Source: Desulfobacterales bacterium
GTDB taxonomy: Bacteria > Desulfobacterota > Desulfobacteria > Desulfobacterales > JAAELO01
Assembly (NCBI GenBank): GCA_024226555.1
Contig: JAAELO010000848.1
Coordinates: 1-64,000 of the forward strand
Reading direction: 5' to 3'
Length of the DNA stretch: 64,000 nucleotides
Shown: positions 1 to 8,849 of the stretch, in pieces
Numbering within the stretch: position 1 is the first letter of the stretch
How the letters are laid out: each line of letters opens with the position of its first letter
The notes under the pieces: model-generated
The model's database searches: none
What the model was told of the DNA's origin: nothing
What the model saw: only the letters and a program-made list of their open reading frames with translations
Translations under genes and position numbers: made by a program

Positions 1-39
1 CTTGTATTTCATCCAAAATTCTAATTATTAGAGGTTTCC
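1..39 (+). mobile_element. Miniature element, B end only (cut by window edge)
   Basis: The window opens inside a copy of the dispersed miniature element. Bases 1-39 match the B end found in complete copies (CTTGTATTTCATCC, then ATTATTAGAGGTTTCC). It ends 13 bases before the start codon of the first gene, whose own Shine-Dalgarno GGAG (44-47) lies just outside the element. The left part is beyond the window, so a target duplication cannot be checked. Confidence 0.85.
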
Positions 40-52
40 TTATGGAGCTAAA

Positions 53-2254
53 ATGGCTAGTAAAAAAGAATCTATAGAAGATCTATCTCTCGCTGTATTA
101 AATATGTTTCCAGATAAAACCTCATATGCAGAGTTTAAAAATGAATTCAGAAATGAAAGTAAAAATGCGACCAATGATAATGAACGGGAAAAGACCATAA
201 AAGCAATCATTAAAACTTTTTTTGAAAAAGGTGTTATTACCAATAATTCAGAAAAAGCTTTGATCTCTTTTATTGAAACAAACCAGCTTAACTTATCTAA
301 ACACAGATCCCATTCTCAGATTACATTTCAGGATATAATTGATAAACTTTTGACAATCGATTCTCTGAATAATCATATTAAAGCAATTAAAAAACATGCA
401 TCAGATTTTGCTATCTGGGAATTCAGAACATCTATTTTTACAAGATTAAAAAAGGATTATATTGTTAATACATCCAGAAAACGTGAATTCATAAGGGTTT
501 TATCATATTATCTTGCTCTTGTTTTTAAAAACAGGTCCTATAATTATGAATCATTGAGCAGATTACAAAGATCGCCTTCACAAGGAGGTGAAGATGTCGA
601 AGAATATGGAGTCAGAGTTGATTTGCGCGTCAAAGGAAATAGTGAAATCTTTGCAACTCGTTGGCTTAAGGATATAGCAATATCTCAAACAATTGAAGAA
701 CTCGATTTGCAACATCTGTTTGGGCTAAAGCCATCGGATGATAACAATACTACTTTTTACTTAACACTTCACAAAAGAAGGGGGCCTGGAGGACAAAGCT
801 CTCTTTATAATATAGCTATTCGCGATGCAATCCACATCTCTCACCAGATTCTTGTCAAATTTTTACTATCAGAATATGCCATGGATAGCCAAATTCTGAT
901 TGCCATTTCAGCCGGGCATTTTGATTTTTTAAGAAATATACAACCATTCCTTCTGGTTGTAGAAAAAACTGGTAATTCTATAATTCTAACTGAATATGCA
1001 AAGTATATATCAAAGATTTCTGACCTCAAAGTTATTTTTGACAGTAATTACAAGACTTTTAAAACCATTGAAGGGGAAGAACAAAAAGCATTCAGAATTT
1101 CTCATTTCTGGCCATTGTACTTTAATTTTGTTTCTGAAATTATGAAGAAGGATTTTTTTCCTGATAATGAAGATGATCTTCTTGAGGAGATCAATTTTAC
1201 TGGAGAAGAGGAAGTAAATGACATGCCAAAAGCTGTTAACCTTCTAAATGAATATCCTCAAAATCTTTTCATAGTTATTGAAATTGTTAAAATACTAACA
1301 ATGAGAAAAAAACATTTTTGCGCGATTAAAATAATAGACCATGCTCTTACTCATTCTCCTTATGATGTTGTACTCAGGATATATATGAGTGTGAATATGT
1401 TGAATATAGGCTTTGATAGCAATTCTCTTTTTGTTTTTAACAGGTTTTACGCACTGGCTATTGAAGAGATTCAATATCTAACTGAACACTGTAGTAAAGA
1501 CTTAGATGAAGAAGCATTTGTTGAATCTGGTTTAATTTTTTTATCAAAACCTATTTTTTTTCTTAAGTACCTGTCAATTGGTAATAACTGTGAAGTGGAT
1601 TTTAAAGAACAAGTTGCTGAATGTGTTGATTCCACAGAAAACGCTATTAATATTCTTACAAGGGGAGCTGTTTGCTCATTAACAAAACCAAGGTCAACAT
1701 TTTGGTTAATATATGCAAGTACTATGAATAGTGTCTTTAAAGAAGCTTTAAATAAAAGTAAAAAATCAATTTTTAATAACAAGAGAAGGTCAAAGGACTT
1801 CGATTTAGAAATGCATTATTCAAAATCTGCTCTTGCATATTTTCATACATTTGGATGGATTAAGAGGTCTGTTAATGAACTATCCGAACTAAATGATGAG
1901 GAAAGTATTTTTCTAAAAAACAAATTAGAAAAAGCTATTGAAAATTATTCAAATGTTGTTCTTTCCCAAAGTTTTTTACCTAATATTGAATATGCATTTG
2001 CAGGATTTATATGGGATTCAGATCCAAATCCATCTCAGACAACAGTTGAGAGAGTTCTTATGCTATTAAATGATGCGATAGATAAAGCTAAAAAATGCAA
2101 TAAATTTAATATCGGGACAATGGGTATTATGTGGTATTCAAAAGTTGTAACTGCTGATGAATTTATAGGAGAAGTAGAAATTGTAATAAATAAAATTAAA
2201 GGGTTAAATAAGGGAGAAAAAGGTATCTTAATTTCTCTTCAAGCTCTAAGTTAG
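53..2254 (+). CDS. Hypothetical 733-aa helical protein
   Basis: I do not recognise this protein. It is a long, cytoplasmic-looking sequence without a signal peptide or membrane segment. It starts at an ATG preceded by GGAG at 44-47. The first ~100 residues are short charged helices. Residues ~110-170 are basic, and ~400-470 look like paired helices of a TPR-type solenoid (for example EYPQNLFIVIEIVKIL and HFCAIKIIDHALTHSPYDVV). It runs convergently into the MoxR/bpX operon with only 27 bases between stop codons and is the first gene after a miniature element. Some MoxR/bpX loci carry extra helical or effector-associated proteins, so a link is conceivable, but no known catalytic motif is visible. 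The open frame of 733 codons makes it a secure gene of unknown function. Confidence 0.75.
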   Translation: MASKKESIEDLSLAVLNMFPDKTSYAEFKNEFRNESKNATNDNEREKTIKAIIKTFFEKGVITNNSEKALISFIETNQLNLSKHRSHSQITFQDIIDKLLTIDSLNNHIKAIKKHASDFAIWEFRTSIFTRLKKDYIVNTSRKREFIRVLSYYLALVFKNRSYNYESLSRLQRSPSQGGEDVEEYGVRVDLRVKGNSEIFATRWLKDIAISQTIEELDLQHLFGLKPSDDNNTTFYLTLHKRRGPGGQSSLYNIAIRDAIHISHQILVKFLLSEYAMDSQILIAISAGHFDFLRNIQPFLLVVEKTGNSIILTEYAKYISKISDLKVIFDSNYKTFKTIEGEEQKAFRISHFWPLYFNFVSEIMKKDFFPDNEDDLLEEINFTGEEEVNDMPKAVNLLNEYPQNLFIVIEIVKILTMRKKHFCAIKIIDHALTHSPYDVVLRIYMSVNMLNIGFDSNSLFVFNRFYALAIEEIQYLTEHCSKDLDEEAFVESGLIFLSKPIFFLKYLSIGNNCEVDFKEQVAECVDSTENAINILTRGAVCSLTKPRSTFWLIYASTMNSVFKEALNKSKKSIFNNKRRSKDFDLEMHYSKSALAYFHTFGWIKRSVNELSELNDEESIFLKNKLEKAIENYSNVVLSQSFLPNIEYAFAGFIWDSDPNPSQTTVERVLMLLNDAIDKAKKCNKFNIGTMGIMWYSKVVTADEFIGEVEIVINKIKGLNKGEKGILISLQALS

Positions 2255-2281
2255 TATTTGGACATGGTTTTGAAGAATCAT

Positions 2282-4975
2282 TTATATTTCTAAACTGTAC
2301 AAAATTCCTCCGAATTCCAAATCAATAACTATAATTCGTCCATAGTTGTCTGCGATAAGAAGCTTGTTTTCATATAGCCTAAGCTTGGGCTCATCGGACA
2401 TCTCGAGTTTAATTACCATTACTATCTTAGTTGCACTTGTGGTTTGTGTGGAAAATATAACAATATCTGAGCCGTAATCTGTTTTTACTGGAACAGCAAG
2501 ATAATCCCCAAGAAAAACAGGAAAACCGGATAATCCATCATAATACTCAATCTCTTTTAAAACATCCACACCACCTGCTATTTTCATCTCACAAATAAGG
2601 TTTAGATTCTCTTCCTGATAATAAAAGCTACTTAGTGAGCCTTCAGGGCTAATTGAGATAAAAGCTGTTGGTTCAGTGTTTATCGTTTTTCTTTCTCTTA
2701 ATGTTATTCCACCATCTGTTTCATATACAAATTTTTCTGTGGCATTACCAGTGGTAAAAAGGGACAAATTGTTTTCAGATCTTGTTAAGTTGGCTATCAC
2801 ACCGATATTTTTTACATTCCAGATTGCACGAAATGAATCTGATTGAACATCTATTGCAGATACTCTCTCGTAATCACTGACCACAAACCAGTATCCACCG
2901 TTAAATGTTTTTGCAAACTGACTTATTGCAGTTTCATACCAGAAGTTACATTTTCTCTCATTTATTGATATTCTGGATATCCTGAAAACTTCTCCTCTTT
3001 TGCCAAGTACAATTGCTCTGTTTCGATTATCTGAAATTACCAGTGCATGGGCTGGAACATTGAAATGAGCGATTGTTTTTAATTTTGAATTTACTATCTT
3101 AACACCGGCTTCCCCTAGAGCTACTAAAAACCTTCCCCTGTGCAACAAGCAAACATCAAAAATTTTTACTACACCTTTTTTAGAAAATGTATGTATTAAT
3201 GGATCCTCTCTAAAAAAAATGTTCTCATTTTTTGACTTTGAGAGGAAAGAAAGATCCAGATTTTTATAATCTTCAAACAGAATCTGGTCATTAGATTTTG
3301 CTACCAGATTGTTAAGATCGCTTTTATTGAGGTGGTTTACTCCATTAACCCGTTCTCTTAAAACAGTTTTGAACGTGTGTCTTCCAATTATTTTTGTATA
3401 TTCATTCTCTTCAATAGAACAAAACTCTTTTGCAAAGGCACTTTTTGCATTGAAATCCTCGGCATCCATGCTTTTTAGAAGTTTAAAAATTCTTTTCTTA
3501 GTATCCTCTCTCTTACCATCAACAAGTGACAGTCTTTTTGCAAGCATTAGTGCTCCTGCAACTCCTCCTGTATCTATACTTTTCTCAATCCATTCAAGTG
3601 CAAGATTCCTTGCATCTTCCACCGGCCAAATTACATCTATAGCTTCGTTAAATTCTCCTGAGCCTTCAAGATATTTAGCCCAAAGGATTCTAAGGGCTTT
3701 AGCTTTGTTTTTATGGGTGCGTTCAAGATGTAGGACTGCTTCACTAAAAGCACCTGTTTTTTTAGCAATGGAAATTGCCTTTTCAACTTCACCACATAAA
3801 AACCATTGTCTTATAACAATTCCGGGGGGTAATTCCTTAGATTCTGCGAGTTCAGCAGCCTCTTTTAGTTTTTCTTTCCCTTCGAGATAACTTACTGCTC
3901 TTTCGCTATCACTAATGAGCTCAGCTAAAACAAAAGCCGCTTCTTCAAATTTTCCTTCCCGGTCAAGTTTATTAAATGCATTTTCATATAGTTTCTTTAA
4001 ATATTCAAAGGTATCTTCACCGACTCCGGCAGATCCGCCTCCAGATGATGCCCCCGTAAAAGACAGATCTTTTCTTGGCCCCATACTCCATGGACCTATT
4101 TTTGAAGACAGATCCATCGCATTACTTAATGAAATTCCATGCCTTAGGGCATTTGAGAGATCACCTTTTTCAAACATATCGATCATTTTTTTCAAATACT
4201 TTGAATGTTTTCCAGCAAGAAAGCGCCACAGTAAAGGGTTTTTCATAAGTTTTGACATTATTTTGGATATGAGATCCAAACCATTTGAATTAATTTGATA
4301 GTTAGCATTTTCATCATCTATTTTGTTTGAAATGTTTTTTGAGCTGAAAAGCATACCAAAAAGGCCGCCTAAGAGACCAAGGCTCTTCCGTACCACTTTC
4401 TCACCACCAGAAACGGGGATCTCACCTTTTTCAATCATATCTTTAATATCACTGATGATCTGTTTCTGTTCAATAGTGGGTTCAGGTGATGCTTCTCCTA
4501 AGATTGCTTTGATATCTTTTTTTACTGTATTAACCATCATTACAGGAGGATCAGGAAGCTTGCCAAAGGTTATGCAATTATTTAAAAATTCATATTCAGA
4601 AACATTAATAAGTTCTGATGGGTCGACTGAGAATTTATGGGATAGGGTAAATACTTTTAATTGCCCCTTAATAACAAGCAATATGGAATTTACCGACAAA
4701 TCAAGATTTTTTATCATGGATTTGTTGGGTATAATCTGAGAATAAAATGTTCCTGTATTAATTAAAGGGATTGCAGGAGATTGTAAGGTATTAATATGTA
4801 TTATATCTGGTAGTATAAGAACATAACCGCAATCATATTTGTATAAACCACATCCTTTACGATAAAGAGACAGAATCCTTTTACTTCTCTCCTTACTACT
4901 CAAAACAGTATTGGGAAAATAAAAACCACATATATTTACATATCCAGAGAGAACAGGAAATGATTCTTTCTTCAA
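2282..4975 (-). CDS. bpX6-like protein: N-terminal bpX6 region, alpha-solenoid, C-terminal beta-propeller
   Basis: This 897-aa protein closes the MoxR operon. Residues ~10-150 resemble the bpX6 module of MoxR-vWA-beta-propeller ternary systems, with a run ending in LPDPPVMMV. Residues ~200-240 hold a Gly-rich hydrophobic stretch (LGLLGGLFGMLFSS). Residues ~320-490 are TPR-like paired helices (AAFVLAELISDSERAVSYL, VEKAISIAKKTGAFSEAVLH), and ~560-897 are short beta-rich repeats expected of a propeller. The start is TTG at 4975, chosen because AGGAGGT lies 5-6 bases upstream; that Shine-Dalgarno sequence is formed by the last codons of the preceding gene, so translation is probably coupled. The family role, from comparative genomics, is scaffold or sensor in an ATPase-driven conflict system. 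The bpX6 label is from recalled family features and was not searched. Confidence 0.65.
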   Translation of the reverse strand: MKKESFPVLSGYVNICGFYFPNTVLSSKERSKRILSLYRKGCGLYKYDCGYVLILPDIIHINTLQSPAIPLINTGTFYSQIIPNKSMIKNLDLSVNSILLVIKGQLKVFTLSHKFSVDPSELINVSEYEFLNNCITFGKLPDPPVMMVNTVKKDIKAILGEASPEPTIEQKQIISDIKDMIEKGEIPVSGGEKVVRKSLGLLGGLFGMLFSSKNISNKIDDENANYQINSNGLDLISKIMSKLMKNPLLWRFLAGKHSKYLKKMIDMFEKGDLSNALRHGISLSNAMDLSSKIGPWSMGPRKDLSFTGASSGGGSAGVGEDTFEYLKKLYENAFNKLDREGKFEEAAFVLAELISDSERAVSYLEGKEKLKEAAELAESKELPPGIVIRQWFLCGEVEKAISIAKKTGAFSEAVLHLERTHKNKAKALRILWAKYLEGSGEFNEAIDVIWPVEDARNLALEWIEKSIDTGGVAGALMLAKRLSLVDGKREDTKKRIFKLLKSMDAEDFNAKSAFAKEFCSIEENEYTKIIGRHTFKTVLRERVNGVNHLNKSDLNNLVAKSNDQILFEDYKNLDLSFLSKSKNENIFFREDPLIHTFSKKGVVKIFDVCLLHRGRFLVALGEAGVKIVNSKLKTIAHFNVPAHALVISDNRNRAIVLGKRGEVFRISRISINERKCNFWYETAISQFAKTFNGGYWFVVSDYERVSAIDVQSDSFRAIWNVKNIGVIANLTRSENNLSLFTTGNATEKFVYETDGGITLRERKTINTEPTAFISISPEGSLSSFYYQEENLNLICEMKIAGGVDVLKEIEYYDGLSGFPVFLGDYLAVPVKTDYGSDIVIFSTQTTSATKIVMVIKLEMSDEPKLRLYENKLLIADNYGRIIVIDLEFGGILYSLEI

Positions 4976-4976
4976 A

Positions 4977-6830
4977 TTACACCTCCTCTCCTGTATAGAT
5001 ATTTAGCAGCGTCTCTTTTCGCGCTATGGAATAGACTTTAAATACTCCATTATCAGTTATAAAAGCAACATTACCATACATATTATCAACAGTTATAGTA
5101 CTGATTTTTTCAACTGATTTATAGACTTCATAGTAGTTACTTCTGTTTATGATGGATATAGTTTTTTTATCTTTTTCAATCACTATAATGAATGGCACAT
5201 ATTCTCCATTATCATCAGTATAGTTTGAATTATACATAGAAACCCCAATAACTTCGGCACCATCTGGAGGGTTTATTAAACTGTGTACATCAACACCATT
5301 ATCAAGAGTCCACATTTTCCCTTTTGTATTAGTCGCTATTAAGCCATTTGTACCAAATCCCCACCCGTATTCTGAAAAAAATGTTTTGCCACTGCCACCA
5401 TTTTCAAGTTTATATTTTAATGGATCTCCTTCAGGAATTTTTTTTATCTCAATTTCATCCTCCCTTTTTATTCCATATAAAATAAGTGAATGAATGTGGT
5501 AAACAAAAACTACGTTTGATTCGATTTTCTCAAAAATTTCATCTTTATAAAGAATATCTGTTTTATACAAGTCTCGTTTAGAATCAAGAACATAGACACT
5601 TTTTACAGAGTGGTAATAATCATCCTGATCAATAACTGTCCAGAAATTTTCACCCTCTTCAGGAATTTTCAGATCAGAATTTTTAATAGAGATAATATCT
5701 CCATTTTTATTGAATTTATTTAGTTTTATTAAATCCTCTTGAATAGTTATATTAGCACATCTTCTCTTGATGATCTCAAGGCCTGTCAGTTCCTCACCAT
5801 ATTGGGGAAATATATAGCGGGCTTTTCCATGTTGCCCCTTTGCCTGACCTCCTGCAGAATTAGGTATAGAAAGTATCATAACACCACATGAGTCAGTGAT
5901 TTTTTTTAAGGAGCCTTTATGTTTAGAAATACTATGAGCAGTATGAGGATTTTCAACTGTAACAGCTATTTTCCTATGGTTTTTAGAGAAAACAGGAGGT
6001 CTGAAAGGAATTATTTTATGCTTAACTGTATTTTGATGTATATCATCTGAAACCACAGATTCACTCTGAAAAGGATTTCTCAATATTTTTAAGGCATTTA
6101 TTCCAGATGGTAAATCAATACTGAGACTATTTTTAGCATTTGTTTTTTTGTATACATCAATACAAACGCTTTCTTCAAAAGAAAGATCATTGATACTTAT
6201 CAGGCCATTATCTTTAAAAGACCTTTTAAGATTTTCATCGCCAACAATATAGAAATCACTGATATCACCAAGTTCAGTAATTTTAGATTTCCATAATTCA
6301 ATCATATCAGATGATACATCATATGGCGATCCTGCTCTCAATAGATCCATTACGGACTTTTCTGTAACATCACTTCTCCAGGTTTTTTTCTGTAATATTC
6401 CCCAGAAAAAAGCAGCTCCTGACGATTCAGCCCGTCTTGCAAAAAGAATCAATAATGCAAGTTGAACAATTTTAGGTCCTCCAAGCTGCATAGGGCCTGA
6501 ATCAAATAGAAGAACAGAAACAAGTCCCTTTTTATGCTCAATTTTATTTAGTCTGAAATAAAGTTGTTCACCCATTGCAGCCCTTCGGTCAAATTCATGT
6601 GGGATTTCATCGGCTAAGAGCCATTCGGATGGAATCAGATGTTCCACATTTCCCTTTACTGTTAGGCCTTCAAAACCATCTGGTTCATCATTGCCTTTAA
6701 AAACCCCATGTTTTAAGGGCCCAATGGCCACAGATAACCTTAAAATTATCTCACCAAGATCTTTAGCAATTTCATCAGGAAACAGGGACAAAAGAACGTG
6801 CCAGTTTCTCAATCTTTTAGGAAGTATCAT
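4977..6830 (-). CDS. vWA-like domain plus beta-propeller protein of the MoxR ternary system
   Basis: This 617-aa protein is the probable vWA partner. Residues ~60-160 carry the signature of this family: SEWLLADEIPHEFDRRAA, then LLFDSGPMQLGGPK and LALLILFARRAESSGAAFFWGIL. The MIDAS motif is degenerate: the canonical DxSxS reads DSGPM (Asp110), so metal-dependent binding may be altered or lost. The second half (~330-617) has short beta-strand repeats with SGKTFFSEYGWGFGTNGLIA and VDVHSLINPPDGAEVIGVS, consistent with a propeller. Its start ATG overlaps the stop of the upstream 141-aa gene by four bases (ATGA), a sign of an operon. Known family role: MoxR ATPases remodel vWA-containing partners. 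What this complex acts on is unknown. Confidence 0.65.
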   Translation of the reverse strand: MILPKRLRNWHVLLSLFPDEIAKDLGEIILRLSVAIGPLKHGVFKGNDEPDGFEGLTVKGNVEHLIPSEWLLADEIPHEFDRRAAMGEQLYFRLNKIEHKKGLVSVLLFDSGPMQLGGPKIVQLALLILFARRAESSGAAFFWGILQKKTWRSDVTEKSVMDLLRAGSPYDVSSDMIELWKSKITELGDISDFYIVGDENLKRSFKDNGLISINDLSFEESVCIDVYKKTNAKNSLSIDLPSGINALKILRNPFQSESVVSDDIHQNTVKHKIIPFRPPVFSKNHRKIAVTVENPHTAHSISKHKGSLKKITDSCGVMILSIPNSAGGQAKGQHGKARYIFPQYGEELTGLEIIKRRCANITIQEDLIKLNKFNKNGDIISIKNSDLKIPEEGENFWTVIDQDDYYHSVKSVYVLDSKRDLYKTDILYKDEIFEKIESNVVFVYHIHSLILYGIKREDEIEIKKIPEGDPLKYKLENGGSGKTFFSEYGWGFGTNGLIATNTKGKMWTLDNGVDVHSLINPPDGAEVIGVSMYNSNYTDDNGEYVPFIIVIEKDKKTISIINRSNYYEVYKSVEKISTITVDNMYGNVAFITDNGVFKVYSIARKETLLNIYTGEEV

Positions 6831-7252
6831 TGTGATTCAATCCATTTTATTAATAAATCTCTTTTTAAAGGGAGAGCTTGATCAGTTGAGAGTATAGTTT
6901 TGGTATCTTTCATAAAGATGTACTGAGTTGAACCTTTTATTTCGAGAGCTTTCTCAATAAAGCCGGCATTTACAGAAGGTTTACTATGTGATGGTAAAAG
7001 AAGGTTGTTCGTTTCAGGATCATAACCATAATAATTAACACCATCAACCCAGGGTATGTTAATATCACTTTCAAAAGTTAAAAAAACCAAGTCTCCATAA
7101 GCACCACCTTTAAAAAATGAAAGTTCTTCATTATTATAGGTCAAAAGCTTTTTAATAAATTTTTTTGACACTTCTCCTTTAGCTGTTATAGCCGTTGGTG
7201 TAAGTGGTATATCCCGGTTTTCCCATTTAAATCTGATTTTCATTCTGTTCAA
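6827..7252 (-). CDS. bpX5-like small protein of the MoxR ternary system
   Basis: A 141-aa protein between the MoxR ATPase and the vWA protein, overlapping both (26 bases with MoxR, 4 with the next gene). Mid-protein it reads PWVDGVNYYGYDPETNNLLL, followed by LPSHSKPSVNAGFIEKAL and a C-terminal LPLKRDLLIKWIES. This matches the recalled pattern of the bpX5 module (W-x-x-G-x-x-Y-L-G, LLLPT, then a terminal helix). The listed start is TTG at 7252 with AGGG four bases upstream. An ATG at 7243 is an alternative with worse spacing. The bpX5 assignment rests on motif memory plus neighbourhood; function beyond complex membership is unknown. Confidence 0.6.
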   Translation of the reverse strand: MNRMKIRFKWENRDIPLTPTAITAKGEVSKKFIKKLLTYNNEELSFFKGGAYGDLVFLTFESDINIPWVDGVNYYGYDPETNNLLLPSHSKPSVNAGFIEKALEIKGSTQYIFMKDTKTILSTDQALPLKRDLLIKWIESQ

Positions 7253-8363
7253 TCATCCCTACAATTTTAGTTCTAATTGCGGTAAGCTCTTCTGTCATAT
7301 TGTCAGCTGAAAAACCAGCATCAATTTCACGGGCCAGAGCTTCTAACTCAAGTTTCCAGGAATCGCTCTTTGTTTCTGGTGTAAGAAGTGCTTTTCCTGT
7401 TTCAACTATCCTTGCTATTCTTGCAGCCGGACCTAAAGATGCAGCTTCTGCGGCTGCTTTAAGTGTAACATTCTCAGATGGTTCTAAAATATCCTTTAAA
7501 ACTTCTCTTGCTAATTTTTGACCATCTGCTGTGGGGATAACGTATATTATAGACCATAAATCAGCTCTTTGAGGATTTTCTCTACCTGCAAGTACTGCTG
7601 CTGCTGCAACTACAGATTGACACTTAACAATTCTCCGGTCAGATAGATTTATACCTGCTTTTCTAAGTACTCTAATCGCATGGGCAAGATCAGAACGAAC
7701 TGAGCTAAAATTCGCGGCTTTGGCTGCCTTAATTAAAGTCTCAAGGTCTGAGATACTACTTTTGATAACAATTTCATTACTTCTAACCTGCCATCCACCA
7801 TCTAAAAGGTGTTCCAGAAGAGAATCTGAAACTGGTTCAACAAAATGATTTAAAAGGAATCTGTCAGAAAAAGCTGCAAGAGATTCATCGTCAGGAAGCA
7901 TGTTAGTCGCACCAACACAGACTTTCAAAGGACATTTCATTTTTGTATTTCCACGTCTAAAAGTCCTCTCATTCAAAATACCCAAAAGTGTATTTAATAT
8001 AGCTGTAGATCCTAAAAAGACCTCATCCAAAAAAGCAATTTCAGCTTCTGGTAGCATTCCGGTTGTTTCTGTTTCTACAAATCCCTCTTTTAGTTTTCTT
8101 AAATCCACAGGACCAAAAATTTCTCCGGGTTCTGTATATCTTCCAAGCAAATATTCAAAATATTTACCACCTAAAGTTGAAGATACTCTTCTTACAGCTT
8201 CACTTTTAGCAGTTCCCGGAGGTCCAACAATTAAAAGGTGCTCAGATGCTACTGCAGATAGTATTATAAGGTCAGCAAGGATTTCCCTTTCAACAAGACC
8301 TTTGGTTGCAATTTTTAAACCCTCTTTAATAGATGAAACTGCTTGTTCTAAATTCCCATTCAT
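7227..8363 (-). CDS. MoxR-family AAA+ ATPase
   Basis: This 378-aa protein has all hallmarks of a MoxR AAA+ ATPase: Walker A GPPGTAKS (residues 47-54), GRYTEPGEIFGPVDL (~74-88), Walker B AFLDEVF (~110-116), and sensor/arginine-finger region GATNMLPDDESLAAFSDRF (~151-169), followed by a helical lid. MoxR ATPases usually act as chaperone-like machines on vWA-domain partners; here such a partner lies two genes downstream in the same overlapping operon (8363 to 2282). It is the first gene of the operon, so regulation would sit in the AT-rich stretch 8364-8849. Length is slightly above the typical ~320-350 residues. The ATPase call is secure; the biological role of this subfamily is inferred. Confidence 0.93.
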   Translation of the reverse strand: MNGNLEQAVSSIKEGLKIATKGLVEREILADLIILSAVASEHLLIVGPPGTAKSEAVRRVSSTLGGKYFEYLLGRYTEPGEIFGPVDLRKLKEGFVETETTGMLPEAEIAFLDEVFLGSTAILNTLLGILNERTFRRGNTKMKCPLKVCVGATNMLPDDESLAAFSDRFLLNHFVEPVSDSLLEHLLDGGWQVRSNEIVIKSSISDLETLIKAAKAANFSSVRSDLAHAIRVLRKAGINLSDRRIVKCQSVVAAAAVLAGRENPQRADLWSIIYVIPTADGQKLAREVLKDILEPSENVTLKAAAEAASLGPAARIARIVETGKALLTPETKSDSWKLELEALAREIDAGFSADNMTEELTAIRTKIVGMIEQNENQI

Positions 8364-8849
8364 TTTAAATACACTCTCATTTTATAATTTAGATTTAATT
8401 GTTTGGAGTTACATATTAAAAATTTATGTAACATTTTTGTACCATAGATACTATTAAATAATTCACTTTACGGTTATGTGAAAAATATTTTATTTTTAAT
8501 AAAAATATTATAAATTTCAAGATAGTTAGATTTTTTTTTTAATCGTAAAATTACGAAATGAAAGGAATTTATAAAGATTTGTTTAACGATGAGAGAGTTA
8601 ATTTACTACATTATGTTTTTTTATTGAGTTGATATTACCAATAAAACATGTTAAAAATCACTTTTTTGAAATAGAATCTTTCTAAATTAGTTAAAACAAT
8701 ATTTTAAAGAGCATGTGAACTGTTTCCCAATCGAGATTTTCCACATCATAAATTTAAAGAATAGTAAATATTGTTGGGTTTGAATTGATATGGTTTGTAA
8801 TATTTTTTTTTTAAAATGTGTGCATATATAATAATCAGGTGAGGTTACA
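8364..8849. other. AT-rich divergent intergenic region
   Basis: This 486-base gap separates the divergent MoxR operon and the transposase-like gene. It is very AT-rich with long A and T runs and presumably holds both promoters. I see no miniature element, no gene with a good ribosome-binding site and no clear hairpin terminator in it. Confidence 0.6.
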
